In this document: positions 54,201-63,870 of the stretch, one piece after another
How the letters are laid out: every line of letters starts with the position of its first letter
Position numbering within the stretch: the first letter of the stretch is position 1
Assembly: GCA_029721435.1 (NCBI GenBank)
Contig: CM056582.1
Coordinates: 35,236,611 to 35,300,610, forward strand
Length of the DNA: 64,000 nt
Direction: 5' to 3'
Source: Gymnothorax reevesii
Lineage: Eukaryota; Chordata; Actinopteri; Anguilliformes; Muraenidae
Program-made: the position numbers and the translations under genes
Notes under the pieces: model-generated
What the model was told of the DNA's origin: nothing
Seen by the model: the letters and a program-made list of their open reading frames with translations, nothing else
Database searches by the model: none

Positions 54201-57200
54201 GACAGAGGTCTTGTCAGAATATTTCGGTGTTTGCTAGATTCCACAGATTTATTCCTCAATTTCATCGGTTTCATTGTTTTTGTTAGGGATGACTGTTTGG
54301 GGATGACATCAGTGCCACAAACATGCCATGACTTGACTGATCACAGGCTTCTGAAGTAATCCTAAATGATCCCAAACTTGTATTACTGAATTGCACAATA
54401 ATAGTTCACTATAAAAGGAGGTAGTCCCACTTGGGGATTATTAGATCATCATTAGCACTGAAATGGAGGGGAGAAATTCACCTTGATGCAGTATTGGAAT
54501 CCATTTAGATGATGCATGTCATTCAAGGAAATTTTCAAGAAAAACTGGACTATTGGGACTGGATACTTTCTCAAGTGAGGATGCTGCCTTAATGCAGTGG
54601 CGGTCTGGTGTTCCGCAGATTGATTTTGTGTGTTTTCATCATGAGAAAATGTTTTTAACTTGCTATGAGAAGATCCCAGAAACATTCACCACAAAAAAAG
54701 CATCAGGCCTATACCCATTTAGGTAATGAAAATTTTGGAACAATGTAAAAATTCATAACAGTAAAAGTAAGCTGAACATCATCATCACAATTTTTTGTCA
54801 GATATTGCTCACATCTATAAGATTGCATAGTAAAAAATTCAGAGATAACTAACTGGAGAAATGGTCATTTTTTTTTTTTGCCCCCAAAAAGTAGCAGGAC
54901 TCCGCCAGCCTTCATACTTCCGCTTAATTTCATTTCGCTTCAGTACTCAGTCTGATCACTCGAAGCTCTGCCTCGTTTGCCATCGGCAGAAAATACGCCG
55001 GACTAACCAATGAACAGAAGGTGTGGCTGAGAACCATGATGTAGCAGCCTTGCCGAGTTTGAAATTGTCGTCTCCGATATCAACAATGGCTACGGGCATA
55101 GATACATTGGAGGCCATTCGCTCTGTCATGGAGAAAATCCCGGGTATCAGCGATTTATAGCCACAACAAGATGAATGTTTGGTTACTTTTTTTTAATGGA
55201 AATGATGTTGTGGCGCTACTCCCTACAGATTGTCATATCTACTTAATAGCCATCATGACATCGGCACCCTGTTCATCTCTGTGAGAGACAGCGGAACCAC
55301 AGCTTCTAGTGTTACATTGCCCGCAAATTTCACACTATTTAGGTTAGCAGCAAACTTTTTAGAAGCCGTGTTTTTGTTCATGTCACAAGACCAATTCGCT
55401 ATCTCAGTGTTATGTTGTCATTATCCATGAATGAAATGGCTGAGACAGCCAAATGGTTTGAGCCAAACTGTGTTGCTATAAAGTTAGATAGCGAGCTGGG
55501 TATGATGTTAGCGCAAGTATGGATAAAAGGTCAGGTTTTAAGGGCTGCCAGGTGGCTCACACGGTTAAGGCACTGCGCTGCAGTGCAGAGGTGATCACCA
55601 CGTCGCGGGTTCGAGCCTCGGCGTACCCACCGGCAGGGGTCGGCAGCTTTTTCAGAGTAGCGCACAATTGGCTATCGCGCTACAGGGTTACAAATTGGGA
55701 AGGGACTGCCGGATTTGGGTATTCGATAACAGCTTTGTTCGTTGCTCCAGCGCCTCCTGTTGGCCAGACGGGCGCTCGTCAGGAAGAATCCGGCTTGGTT
55801 CATGTCCGGGTATCCTCCGCCCTCGCTCTGAACTTGCGAAGATTCAACCAGCGAGTGTATAAAAATCAGTGGCTGACAGGCACGTGCTTCGGAGGAGAGC
55901 CGTGAACTGTCTTCACTATCCTGAGTTGGCAGCAAGGGGTCGCATACGAGCAAGCTTTGTACATAGTTCCCCAATTGGGCATTCCAAATTCGGGTGGGAT
56001 TGGAGATGCCAAATTTAAAAAAAAAAAAAAAAGTTCAGTTTTTGTGTCAATGCAGATTTTGTCGTAATGTAAATAATGCATTATTCTCACTGATTCTGCT
56101 GTTGGTTTCGGGTCTCTTACGTTTTATTTACAGCTTCAGTACCTGCAGGGAAAATGATAGCTTAACAGTTTGTTTCTTGTAAGGAGAACAGAAAGTACCT
56201 TTGCTTCTTTTAAGTGAATGAGTGAAGGCTAAAATTTGGTGGATGGGCATATGTATGGGTACAGTATTAACTTTAATGTACTGATCAGTTTGTTTTCGCT
56301 GCATTCTGTATGAAGGACAGTAGTTTTCAGTGGCAGCTGAGCCGGTTCATAAAATACGTCATCGCCAGACGTTAGTGATTAGTTTACGGGTACACCAATG
56401 TTTTAAACTTCTGACTAGCGCCCACCCATCAGGAAGTTAACTCTTGTCAATGACGACTACCCAGACTCAGCGTATGAAGCAAAGCGAAGTAGCAGAGTCT
56501 GGTTTTACCAGGCTACCAAAAAAGGGCATTTTGGGGCAAAACCAGAAAATTTACTTAGAATTTAAAAAAAAAAAAAAACTTACTGCTTTTTTACAGAAAT
56601 GAATTCTTGCCTTTTATCTTACTTTGCTCCTGAGTTGCAGGTCATAAAATGTGGTCTCGTTTTTGGGCATTTTGTGTGTTTGGCTGATTTTGAGGCTTTA
56701 CCATACAAAAGTGGATCAAGATACACAGAATATAAGGCCATTTTCAGATTCTAGGGGATGAATACGGTTAGTATACCCAATTTCAGCATTTTATAAGCAA
56801 ATAATTTGGAGTAATAAGTTGCCAAAGTTGGCTGAAAATTGAATGGATTTGCCAAAAAACAAAATATTTTTCATTTTTCAAAGGGCTATAACTAATATTG
56901 GCCTAATATTTGACATTTTTAAATTTTGTGTGAATATTTACTCGGGAATTTTTTCACTGAATTTTGAGGATATAACCTTATTTTCCTTTGTTACAGGGAA
57001 GTCCCACTGAGACCGAGTTCTCTTTTTCAGGGGAGCCCTGAATACATTAGAACAGTTATAAAGTCGGTTAACACAGAGCTCAGTAAAATTCATACTATTA
57101 CATACAACAATTGCAGAATAAAGAAAAACTACATTTTAAAATGCAATTAAAATAAAAAAGAAAATAATACTATAATAAGTAAAACATACAAGTACAAAGG

Positions 57201-58709
57201 ACAGAGAACAAGTCCAAAGTTAAAACTAAAGGCAAGGACATCTGGCCCCCTAATGTAACTTCTCCCATAGTCAATTCTCGAAGGACTCATATGGAATAAG
57301 GCAGTCTAGCTTCTGAGTGTCTTGGCATCTATTCCAGACACAGGGTGCAAATGAGCTAAAAGCAGAACAGCCCAAATTTGTTCAAGTCCTGGGTGACTAA
57401 CAAAATCCACCCTTGCGATCTGACATGCTGGCTTCTGATTTTGATGGACAAAACCCTAGTAAGATAAGAAGGACGTTTGCCAAGCAATGCTTTATAAATG
57501 AATAAAATACAATGGAGCTTCCTTCTAAACTGAAGGGAAAACCATCCTAATGAACTACATAAAACAGTGATGAGTGCGGAAACCTGGCACCCCCAGGATG
57601 ATTTGACATGGAATGACCCCGTACTCTTTCATACATCTATCATCAATTCTTGAAGGTTCTGGGGGCCTCTTCTATAAACTCTGATCTTCAGTTCTTTCTA
57701 TAGATTTTCAATTGAATTTGAGTTGGGTGATTAACTGGGCCATTCTAGCAACTTTATTTTCTTTCTCTAGAACCAATTAAGAATTTCCTTGGCTCCTTGG
57801 TTGGGATCATTGTCTTGCTGAAATGTCCACCCTTGTTTCATCTTGCTTGCTTTTTCTTCTGCAATTGAGTCTTGCGCGGTGAGCGTGCATAGAGGCCATG
57901 GCGGTTGAGTGCGTTACTTATTGTATTTTGAAACAACTGTACCTGCTAATTCCAGGTCTTCCTGAAGCTCTCAGCAAGTGGTCCTCGGCTCTTGGACATT
58001 CTGATTATTCTTTTGACTCCTCTGTCATAAGTCTTACAAGGAGTACCTGGTCATGGCCAGTTTATGATGAAATGATGCTCGTTCTTCTTCCAGATTATGG
58101 CCCCAAGGGTGCTCAATGGAACATTCAGAAGTTTAAAAATACATCTGTAACTAATGCCATTGGTATCTTTTGCAACAATAATGTTGTAAAGGTCTTGAGA
58201 GAGCTCTTTGCTTTTACCCATCATGCGATGCTTTTTGTGTGACACCTTGGTAATGAGAAACCTTTTTATAGGCCATCAATTAGGACTAAACCAGCTGATA
58301 AAAATTTGCTCTAATGGGGTAAGGATTGCTGACAGATTCAGCTGGTTTCTTGGCTTTCCATGCCTTTTTGCCCTTCCTCTTCTTCATGAGTTCACTACTT
58401 ATTCCCTGTGTCATTTATGGACTTGTTTGTTTTCATTTCTTTGTATGAGTGGATTACTTAAGTTGTTACCGACATCTGGTGAAAATTTCATGTCAATAAC
58501 CCCTTTGGAGATATATTTACTGAGAAAAATGTTGACACATTCAATACTTATTTTCCCTGCTGTAAATGAGAAAATATACTGTATCTTCAGAAACAATCAG
58601 CCTATCTGTGCAGACAAACCTGCTTTGAGTTGAAAATGTAATGGCCAACAGCGGCCCGCAGACTATCATGTTTGAAATTTTTTGATGCACCCAAACAGCC
58701 GATCAACCT

Positions 58710-58748
<39 letters not shown>

Positions 58749-60636
58749 GAAGGTAAATTTAGCCAAATCTAGGTTAGACTCCAGTTCAGTGAACTCTGAA
58801 AGAAAGAGAATATCGAGGCAGCTAAAGTGAGGAGGTCCCAGCCCATCGTATCTAGGGCAGCCTGCTCTGGGGGCACTGTCTATTCACAGCTGCTGTACAG
58901 GGTATTGTGATGATTGAGGTGGACAGTAAGCCCTAGAGGATGTGAAAAAGTGATTATAGAGGATTATGCTCTATAAGTAAAAACAAGCCTGAGCCCACTT
59001 ACACTGAACAACCCCCAGCCCACAATCGCAGCACTAACACTCCTTTCCATTACACAGCACTGAAGTCCCCCCCAAACCTTTCAGCCTTGTTTTTTCATGA
59101 GCAAGATACACGTCTTTTTCTATTCCCGATTCAGTTTTTTTCTCGTCCTGTGATGCACCATGTGGTCAGCAAAGAAAGACACTAAATAAAGTAGAATCCA
59201 ATCAAACACATTAAGTATAGCATATAACACAGCCCCCCAAGAAATTAATTAGGTTTGAATACATTGGTCATATAGAGAGGCATTAAGCTGTGGTGCTGTA
59301 TACATTCCAGGCACTATATGTGCCAGGCGAACATCAGCAGCACTCTTGTTTCGCATGAGACCAACTGTTTTTTTTCAACAGGTACATATTTGCCCAGCTT
59401 CGGTTTCCTCACATTTACGAATATCCTACCTCCCGAAGTTAGTGTGTTCATGCAAAAATACCAGTAGCAGACGTGATATGGCCTTTGATATGTTCTAGTG
59501 AACATTAATAGTTAAAGTACCTCCTCAGTGGTTCCACTCTAAGCCTCTTTGGTGGCTGTAATTGTTTTTTTTCAGTTTCTGATTTACAGAAGGCAGAGCA
59601 GCTGGTGGTGAAACCCGTTTCTGTGGTCCTGTGTGACCCCTTACACTATACTTTACAGTGGTGGTCCTGAGAGCCCCTTGTATGAGCTGATGAGAACACT
59701 GCTATAAAGCATTCTTATGATTTGATACAGTCATAGGCACTCACCCATACTGAACACTTACAGAAGCGTGAAGAAGGAAAGTTTACCTGGAATTATATTA
59801 ACTGTAAATTACAATGCCAAACCAGACAGCTCACATTGTATCAAAATTAGCCTGTCTCAATAAATATGGTCCTCAGATATAAAAACAGCAAGGAAAACTC
59901 ACACAATTATTTATCCATCGAAATGAATAGGATACCGAAAGTACCATCTTACTTTAAAGTATAACAGTCATGCATCCATGTATTGAGAAGAAAAGCAATT
60001 GCCTCACAGATTAAGTTGAAGGGAGGATATTGGACAAGGGAAGAATAAAACTCACTCTTTGACCTCTTTAGCGCTGAAATCCAGGTACCGATTGCTGACC
60101 CACTGGATCTCAAACCAATCCTTATAGTTGTTATTCCCACAGCAGCGAAACTCCATCTGCATCATGTCCAGGGTCCTCTTCATGAAGCACCGTCCAGGTG
60201 TGTCCGTATCCTTGTAAAACTTCATGCTGTTCCTCAGGCCCTCAGCGAGAGTGAACTGCAGGGCCAGGCGGAGGGAGAAGCAGAGCAGCGCTGTGATGAA
60301 GAGGAGCACGTTGAAAATGAGGCAGGCAATCAGAAAGGGCTTCAACATCGATTTCCATCTGGAAAACTTGGCTGGATCAAGGGAGTCATAGCAGATCTTG
60401 CCACCGAAAACATTGAGCCCGCAGGCCAGCAGCCCCATCATGATTAGCAGGTTTGGTACAAAGTGGCTCTCGTTATTGTCCATGATTTCACTCCGCTTGC
60501 GAAGCTCGATCTTGAAGAACAGTCCCATGCTGAAGACCAGCACTCCAGCCATCACGGCAAACCAATACATGAGCCACAACCCCTGGGCTAACTTTACTCG
60601 CTTCTTCAGGTCAAACTTCACCTTCAAAAGAGCCAT
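42039..60636 (-). CDS. prph2: Peripherin-2 (photoreceptor tetraspanin), three exons
   Basis: Peripherin-2 is the tetraspanin that shapes and maintains the rims of rod and cone outer-segment discs, as homomers and with ROM1. The spliced coding sequence (60636-60056, 50533-50287, 42248-42039) encodes 345 residues, against 346 in human PRPH2. Exon sizes of 581 and 247 nt and both splice phases match the human gene as I know it. Four membrane helices lie at about residues 17-40, 62-80, 100-123 and 256-282. The large second loop has C150, C165, C166, C213, C214, C222 and C250, and an N-glycosylation site at N229 (NNS). The C-terminus keeps GWLLEKS. Residue 172, an arginine mutation hotspot in humans, is lysine here. 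The N229 site favours prph2 over rom1. Which fish duplicate (a or b) it is cannot be told. Confidence 0.96.
43184..43313 (+). mobile_element. 5'-truncated tRNA-SINE with 8-bp duplication
   Basis: This is the 3' part of the same SINE family as 55545-56032 (CTGAGTTGGCAATAAGGGG ... GGGATTGGAAATGCCAAATT, then an A-rich tail). TTTGCATA flanks it at 43176-43183 and 43314-43321, which restores the Tc1 terminal repeat when the SINE is removed. Confidence 0.88.
43540..45560 (-). pseudogene. Tc1-like transposase, split by a solo LTR
   Basis: The minus strand from about 45500 reads [40 protein letters not shown] (GRPR hook and second helix-turn-helix), [20 protein letters not shown] and [11 protein letters not shown]. 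Then comes a degraded first-aspartate segment ([10 protein letters not shown] near 45050). The solo LTR follows. Beyond it, [17 protein letters not shown] at about 43815-43750 is the second-aspartate region. The final glutamate region is frameshifted. It is clearly inactive. Confidence 0.82.
43857..44881. mobile_element. Solo LTR, family member 1 (1025 bp)
   Basis: Runs from TGTTGTGTTCTGGG to GATCTCGCATCA. GTCTGC lies on both sides (43851-43856 and 44882-44887), a 6-bp duplication. It is homologous to the solo LTR at 52161-53093 along its length, with extra length mainly in its second half. Confidence 0.88.
45690..46750 (+). pseudogene. Degraded Ty3/gypsy protease-reverse transcriptase
   Basis: [11 protein letters not shown] (about 45738) resembles an aspartic protease site. 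Further on, in shifting frames, come EEYINQPL, a degraded [21 protein letters not shown] and [21 protein letters not shown] corrupted catalytic box lies near 46650. The sequence is a heavily mutated fragment of one gypsy element, distinct from the Gmr1 and sushi types above. No LTRs were found nearby. Confidence 0.75.
46751..48197. other. Intron 2 sequence without recognised features
   Basis: No gene or clear repeat seen. A short minus-strand frame at 46790-46984 was considered and not assigned. Confidence 0.45.
48198..48316 (-). mobile_element. tRNA-SINE fragment, 5' part
   Basis: On the minus strand, GCGGGTTCGAGCCCCGGCGT has a perfect B box (GGTTCGAGCCC). GGGGTCGGCAGCTTTTTCAG and TAGCGCACAATTGGC follow, matching 55600-55700. 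The 3' half is missing. Confidence 0.85.
48600..49860. repeat. Diverged internal repeats
   Basis: Related blocks recur. GGCCAATCAAAGTGATT at about 48802 and GGCCAATCAGATTAATT at about 49063 are both followed by an AGAATA(T)AAAGTTT-ATGATGACAG segment. AATCTAACAAAAAAGAA at about 48975 and AATCTAACAAAGAAAGA at about 49665 are both followed by TTCTACAAC. The region looks like a degraded repetitive element of unknown class. Confidence 0.6.
50287..50533 (-). CDS. prph2: prph2 exon 2
   Basis: The acceptor TCCACAG precedes 50533. The first base completes codon 194 (aspartate), and the frame continues [20 protein letters not shown]. The exon carries C213, C214, C222, C250, the NNS glycosylation site and most of helix 4. 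It ends at TMLE before the donor GTGAGA. The length is 247 nt. Confidence 0.96.
50655..50930. repeat. Degenerate tandem repeat next to prph2 exon 2
   Basis: Units resembling AACACTGATA-AGTG with CACTGATG-like tails recur at intervals of about 60-80 bp (near 50708, 50778, 50843, 50909). The order is too eroded for a consensus. Confidence 0.5.
50931..52155. other. Intron 1 sequence without recognised features
   Basis: No gene or repeat assigned. A short A-run is at 51393-51405. Confidence 0.5.
52161..53093. mobile_element. Solo LTR, family member 2 (933 bp)
   Basis: Runs from TGTTGTGTTCCGGG to GATCTCGCATCA and is flanked by perfect TGAAC duplications (52156-52160 and 53094-53098). It belongs to the same family and lies in the same orientation as 43857-44881. 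Confidence 0.9.
55087..55335 (+). pseudogene. RecQ-like helicase N-terminal relic
   Basis: ATG at 55087 opens [20 protein letters not shown], then ISDL, a stop, [10 protein letters not shown], a frameshift and [14 protein letters not shown]. The PQQ...ND-VALLPT pattern resembles the start of RecQ/DEAD-type helicases (motif 0 and the lead-in to motif I), but the GxGKS loop itself is lost. Frames after about 55230 are not readable. Helicase-coding sequence in a repeat suggests that the autonomous version carries such a gene. This is inference from one damaged exon. Confidence 0.45.
55545..56032 (+). mobile_element. Full-length tRNA-derived SINE
   Basis: About 488 bp. It has a Pol III A box, TGGCTCACACGG (matching TRGYNNANNNGG), near 55552, and a B box, GGTTCGAGCCT, near 55608. 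A long body follows, ending GGGATTGGAGATGCCAAATT and then a run of 16 A at 56017-56032. Truncated relatives lie at 43184-43313 and 48198-48316. Confidence 0.85.
56976..57594. mobile_element. Unclassified insertion in the right arm
   Basis: This stretch interrupts the inverted-repeat arm between the AATTTTGAGGAT and GGATGATTTGACATGG segments. It begins near CAGGGAAGTCCCACTGAGAC and has no readable frame. It may be a LINE 3' end, but this is unproven. Confidence 0.45.
57640..58500 (-). pseudogene. Tc1-like transposase relic ([11 protein letters not shown] type)
   Basis: On the minus strand the start at 58221 opens [20 protein letters not shown], and [19 protein letters not shown] continues it. 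[33 protein letters not shown] and [12 protein letters not shown] follow in broken frames towards 57720. The middle of the catalytic domain is deleted. This is a different Tc1 family from those at 16569, 43158 and 61739. Confidence 0.8.
58708..58746. repeat. (TC)n microsatellite
   Basis: Nearly perfect CT repeat in prph2 intron 1. Confidence 0.95.
58747..60049. other. Intron 1 sequence without recognised features
   Basis: No gene or repeat assigned between the CT repeat and the exon 1 donor. Confidence 0.5.
60056..60636 (-). CDS. prph2: prph2 exon 1 (coding part)
   Basis: ATG at 60636-60634 ([20 protein letters not shown]), running to KEVK plus two bases of the next codon. The donor GTGAGT is at 60055-60050. 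It covers helices 1-3 and the first part of the large loop with C150, C165 and C166 (EFRCCGNN). The length is 581 nt. Confidence 0.96.
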
Positions 60637-61039
60637 GGTAACTCCCTGTATCCCTTGTCCCCGCGAATAATGGGTTCAAGAAAACCTTTTAAAAGATTTA
60701 TTCAATATGTCCTTTCAATTTTTAATTTTTTTTGGGAAAAGAAATTTTTTAAAAATAATTTTCTTCAAATGTTCTTAACCAATTCAAAATTCACATCTCC
60801 AGACACAATATTGGTGTGGGAGACGAAAAGGATATAAACAATCCATTCCTGAGAGAGGGGATCCACGCTGGTTTACTTCATGCCCATTGCGGGGCACCCC
60901 ATAAAATATCAGAAATTCCTTTCAGCTTGAATGATCGAGCATTTTCTCATAAAAATGCACAGGTAAACAAGATTTGCAAGTCCAGAAACTAATTCTAGAG
61001 GCCCTTTCCCTGTGAAAAGAGGAGGATTGACCAGGAGCC

Positions 61040-61146
61040 AGGTGATTAAGCCCGAAGTTGCAATACGTCATCCTAAACCTGCTAATCAGCTTTCATCCCA
61101 TTTGCAGAAAATCCACAGCAGGAGATGAGCAACAGCTTTAATCTCC
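61040..61146 (-). promoter_or_regulatory. Cluster of CRX/OTX-like sites upstream of prph2
   Basis: Three TAATC-type motifs lie about 400-510 bp upstream of the prph2 start codon: CTTAATCAC on the minus strand (61042-61050), CTAATCAG (61082-61089) and TTTAATCTCC (61137-61146). CRX binds (C/T)TAATC(C/A) and drives photoreceptor genes, so their position fits the gene. Motif matches alone do not prove function. Confidence 0.45.
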
Positions 61147-61736
61147 TGCTTTACCCAGCAATCAGTTTGTGTTTTCACCAGGACAGGAAACCAGAGAGTG
61201 GATCAGGTCCATGGGGACCTCAGAGAGCTCACAACTCTTCGGAAGCAAGTTGCGAGTAGGGAAATCAATCAAAAGGAGAATGCTTTACATGTGGTCAACT
61301 TCAGGTTTAAAGCAAGAAAAAAAAAAATGAGAACTTCCCTTCAGAACTTCACCAACCCTTCTGCCAGTGATCCAATTACCCTCAAATGTTAGGCGGTTCA
61401 GTACACTCCAAACTGTGGGGGCTGGTGAGAGTTGGCTGCAGCTTAAGTGAGTCACTTTGCTCTGTATTTATGAAAGCAAAATGTTCAGGGTGCGCTCCTG
61501 GGACACTAACCCAGTCAAGTCGTTTTCAGATTTGAAAGAGCACTGGGTGGTGGTCAGCAGGAAATAAATCAGAACAAAGCGTTACATCCTTAGATTCTGA
61601 GGATTTGTGCTATGAGGGAGTCACAGCACATGCTGGACCACGGTGCTGGAAACATTCCTTTGAAATTTTGGTTGTTGCTGAAGTGACAGGATCCTGCAAT
61701 AGCTGATATTCCAACGGGTTATAACATAACATAACA
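61147..61736. other. Upstream flank with a short (ATAAC)n run
   Basis: ATAACATAACATAACATA lies at 61720-61737, next to the Tc1 element. Nothing else was recognised. Confidence 0.5.
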
Positions 61737-61738
61737 TA

Positions 61739-63240
61739 CAGCGCCCTTCATAATTATTGGCATCCCTGGTTAAGATGTGTTTAAAGCCTTAAAATATATT
61801 CAATTTTTATTGCAGAAGCATACTCTCACACTGAAATTTGTAAGAAAAATGTAACCTTAAACTCAAGTGAATTTTAAGGGGAAAAAAATCCCTGACTAAG
61901 AAATAATTATTTTTCAAAAAATCACCTGTTCCATAATTATTGGCACCCCTAACAATTCCCAGGAAATAAATGTAATTGAAGTATTTCTGTCATTTCTACA
62001 GTAGTTTACAAAGTTGATCAGAATATCTAAGAACATTTAATTAGTAATTCATCACTTCAAGTTTCCCTGGGGTATAAATATGACGTGACGCAGAGGCCAT
62101 TTCTCTTATCCACTCTTCAACATGGGAAAGACAAAGGAACACACCATTCAAGTAAGGCAGATGTGTCGACCTTCAGAAATCAGGCAATGGCTACAAGAAA
62201 ATAGCCACTCGCCTGCACCACCCGCCTGCTACCGTCAGAGGAATCATTAAGAAGTTTAAAACTGGAACAGGACGAGGACGAGGACTGGACGAGGACACAA
62301 GGTTATTTTGCCACCATGCACATTGCGGAGGATGGTAAGAAAAATTAAGTTCTCCAAAGCTCACTGTTAAAGAATTGCAACAAATGGTAGCATCTTGGGC
62401 TCCAAAAGTCTCCAAAACATCCATCAGGTGCTATCTACATGCTAACAAGCTGTTTGGGAGGGATGCACGGAAAAAACCTTTTCTCACTCACAATCATAAA
62501 CACAAACGTCTGGCAGTACTTTGACTTCAATTGGGACCGTGTGCCTTGGTCAGATGAGACCAAGATGGAGCTTTTTGGCAACATACACTCTAAGTGGGTC
62601 TGGCACAACACAAAAGATGAGTATGCAGAAAAGCATCTCATGTTCACTTTGAAGTATGGGGCAGGATCAGTGATGCTGTGGGCCTGTTTCTCTTCCAGAG
62701 GCCCTGGGAACCTTGTCAGGGTGCATGGCATCATGAACACTTTGAAATACCAGGAGATTTTAAATCAAAATCTGGTGGCCTCTGCCCGAAAGCTGAAGAT
62801 GGGTCGTCACTGGGTCTTTCAGCAAGATAATGACCCTAAACATGTGGCCAAATCTACACAGAAATGGTTCACCAGACACAGAATCAAGCTCCTCCCATGG
62901 CCACCTCAGTCCCCAGACCTCAACCCCATTGAAAACCTGTGGAGTGAGCTGAAGAGGATAGTGCAGAGAGGACCCAGGTCGCTGGATGATTTAGAGAGAT
63001 TGTGCAAAGAGGAATGGTCAAAGATCCCTCTTTCTGTATTCTCCCATTTTATGAAACATAGGAGAAAATTAGGTGCTGTTTTGTTGGCAAAAGGGGGTTG
63101 TACAAAGTATTAACATCAGGGGTGCTAATAATTGTGGCACACATGATTTGATGTAAAAAAATTATTTCTTAATGTGGGATTTTTTCCCCACTGAATAAAT
63201 GCACTTGAATTAAAGGTTGGATTTTCCTCTTTTTTTTTCA
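61739..63240 (+). mobile_element. Tc1-like element with internal direct repeats
   Basis: The left terminus CAGCGCCCTTCATAATTATT starts after TA at 61737-61738. An inner copy, CCATAATTATTGGCACCCCT, is at 61931-61950, and an inverted version (GGGGTGCTAATAATTGTGGC) follows the transposase at 63119-63138. This is the IR/DR arrangement. The right outer end is eroded (ATATTATTAAG near 63250). Confidence 0.85.
62120..63113 (+). pseudogene. Tc1-like DD34E transposase, N-terminally damaged
   Basis: This is a cut-and-paste transposase of the Tc1 family. The start MGKTKEHTIQ at 62120 is followed by frameshifts in the DNA-binding half (LACTTRLLPSEESLRSLK in another frame). From about 62439 the catalytic half is open to a stop at 63113: WSDETKMELFG (first aspartate), FQQDNDPKHVAKS (second aspartate) and SPDLNPIENLWSELKR (glutamate). 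The last two are about 34 residues apart. The C-terminus RRKLGAVLLAKGGCTKY is typical for the family. The damage is confined to the DNA-binding part. Confidence 0.9.
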
Positions 63241-63269
63241 TTGCGGTCCTATATTATTAAGAAAAAAAC

Positions 63270-63640
63270 TAAAAAAAAACTGTCAGCAACAATGCTCCAG
63301 TAGGCTTTTTCATGATGCTGAATTGGATCACTACCACCAGCCCAAACCAATGTCACAAGGCAGGATGGGTCCATGAATTTAGATTGTTTACATCAATTCT
63401 GACTCTGTCATCTACACGTTGCAGCAGAAATCATGATTCATCAGGCCACGTATAGATCTTCCAATCTTCTGCTGCCTAGTATTGTTGAGTCTTTGCTCAC
63501 TGATTCCTGTTATTAGCTGACTGAAGTTGAACCCAGTGCAGTCCTCTGCTGGAGCTGTGTACACTTTAAGGTTTGACATGTGGTGTGTTTGCAGTGGCTG
63601 CTGGTTGCGAAAACACTTCAAACAGACAATTTTGATTTCT
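63270..63640 (-). pseudogene. Tc1-like transposase relic
   Basis: On the minus strand, WPDES then FLLQRVDDRVRI (about 63440-63380) is a degraded WSDESRF-type first-aspartate motif. The DNA downstream continues to resemble a Tc1 catalytic domain, with frame breaks. There are no readable ends. Confidence 0.65.
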
Positions 63641-63779
63641 TTGAAAAATGTTTTACATTTTTGCATTCAAATGATAAAATGAACAGTCCTGTACTTAATC
63701 ACAGATAGTCATTCCTATTTAAAGAATTTATAAGAATTTCTCTTATAAAAATATACTACGAGGCATCAAAACGCAACAA

Positions 63780-63870
63780 GCAACAATGTACAAAATTTCC
63801 TGGTTAAATAAAGGGATTTTCCTGGTTAAGTAAAGGTTAAATAAATAAAAAAATAAAAATGATCCACAGA
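63780..63870. repeat. TTAAATAAAGG-type repeat tail
   Basis: TTTCCTGGTTAAATAAAGGG and TTTCCTGGTTAAGTAAAGG followed by AAATAAAT runs resemble the 3' tails of CR1/L2-type LINEs or their SINEs. No coding part is present. Confidence 0.45.

Larger units (their letters stand above)
54898..56515. mobile_element. DNA element with imperfect terminal repeats and helicase-like relic
   Basis: Inserted at a CAAAAA sequence in the right arm of the long-inverted-repeat element. The left end GTAGCAGGACTCCGCC... and the complement of the right end GGTAGCCTGGTAAAACCAGA share GTAGC, CTTCGCTT, TTCAT and GAGTCTG words over about 60 bp. It contains a short coding relic and a SINE. Confidence 0.6.
53197..57618. mobile_element. 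Long-inverted-repeat DNA element, twice interrupted
   Basis: The left arm 53197-54120 is mirrored by 54690-54897 plus 56516-56975 plus 57595-57618. The ends are ATTCCATGTCAAATCATCC and its complement GGATGATTTGACATGGAAT. About 570 bp of unique spacer separates the arms. Two later insertions (54898-56515 and 56976-57594) split the right arm. The terminus resembles that of the Kolobok-like element at 18295. No transposase is encoded. Confidence 0.75.

Noticed and set aside
60828..60842. TATAAA at 60833 as the prph2 TATA box
   Set aside because: It is on the plus strand, opposite to the gene, and no initiator can be placed. Kept out of the feature list.
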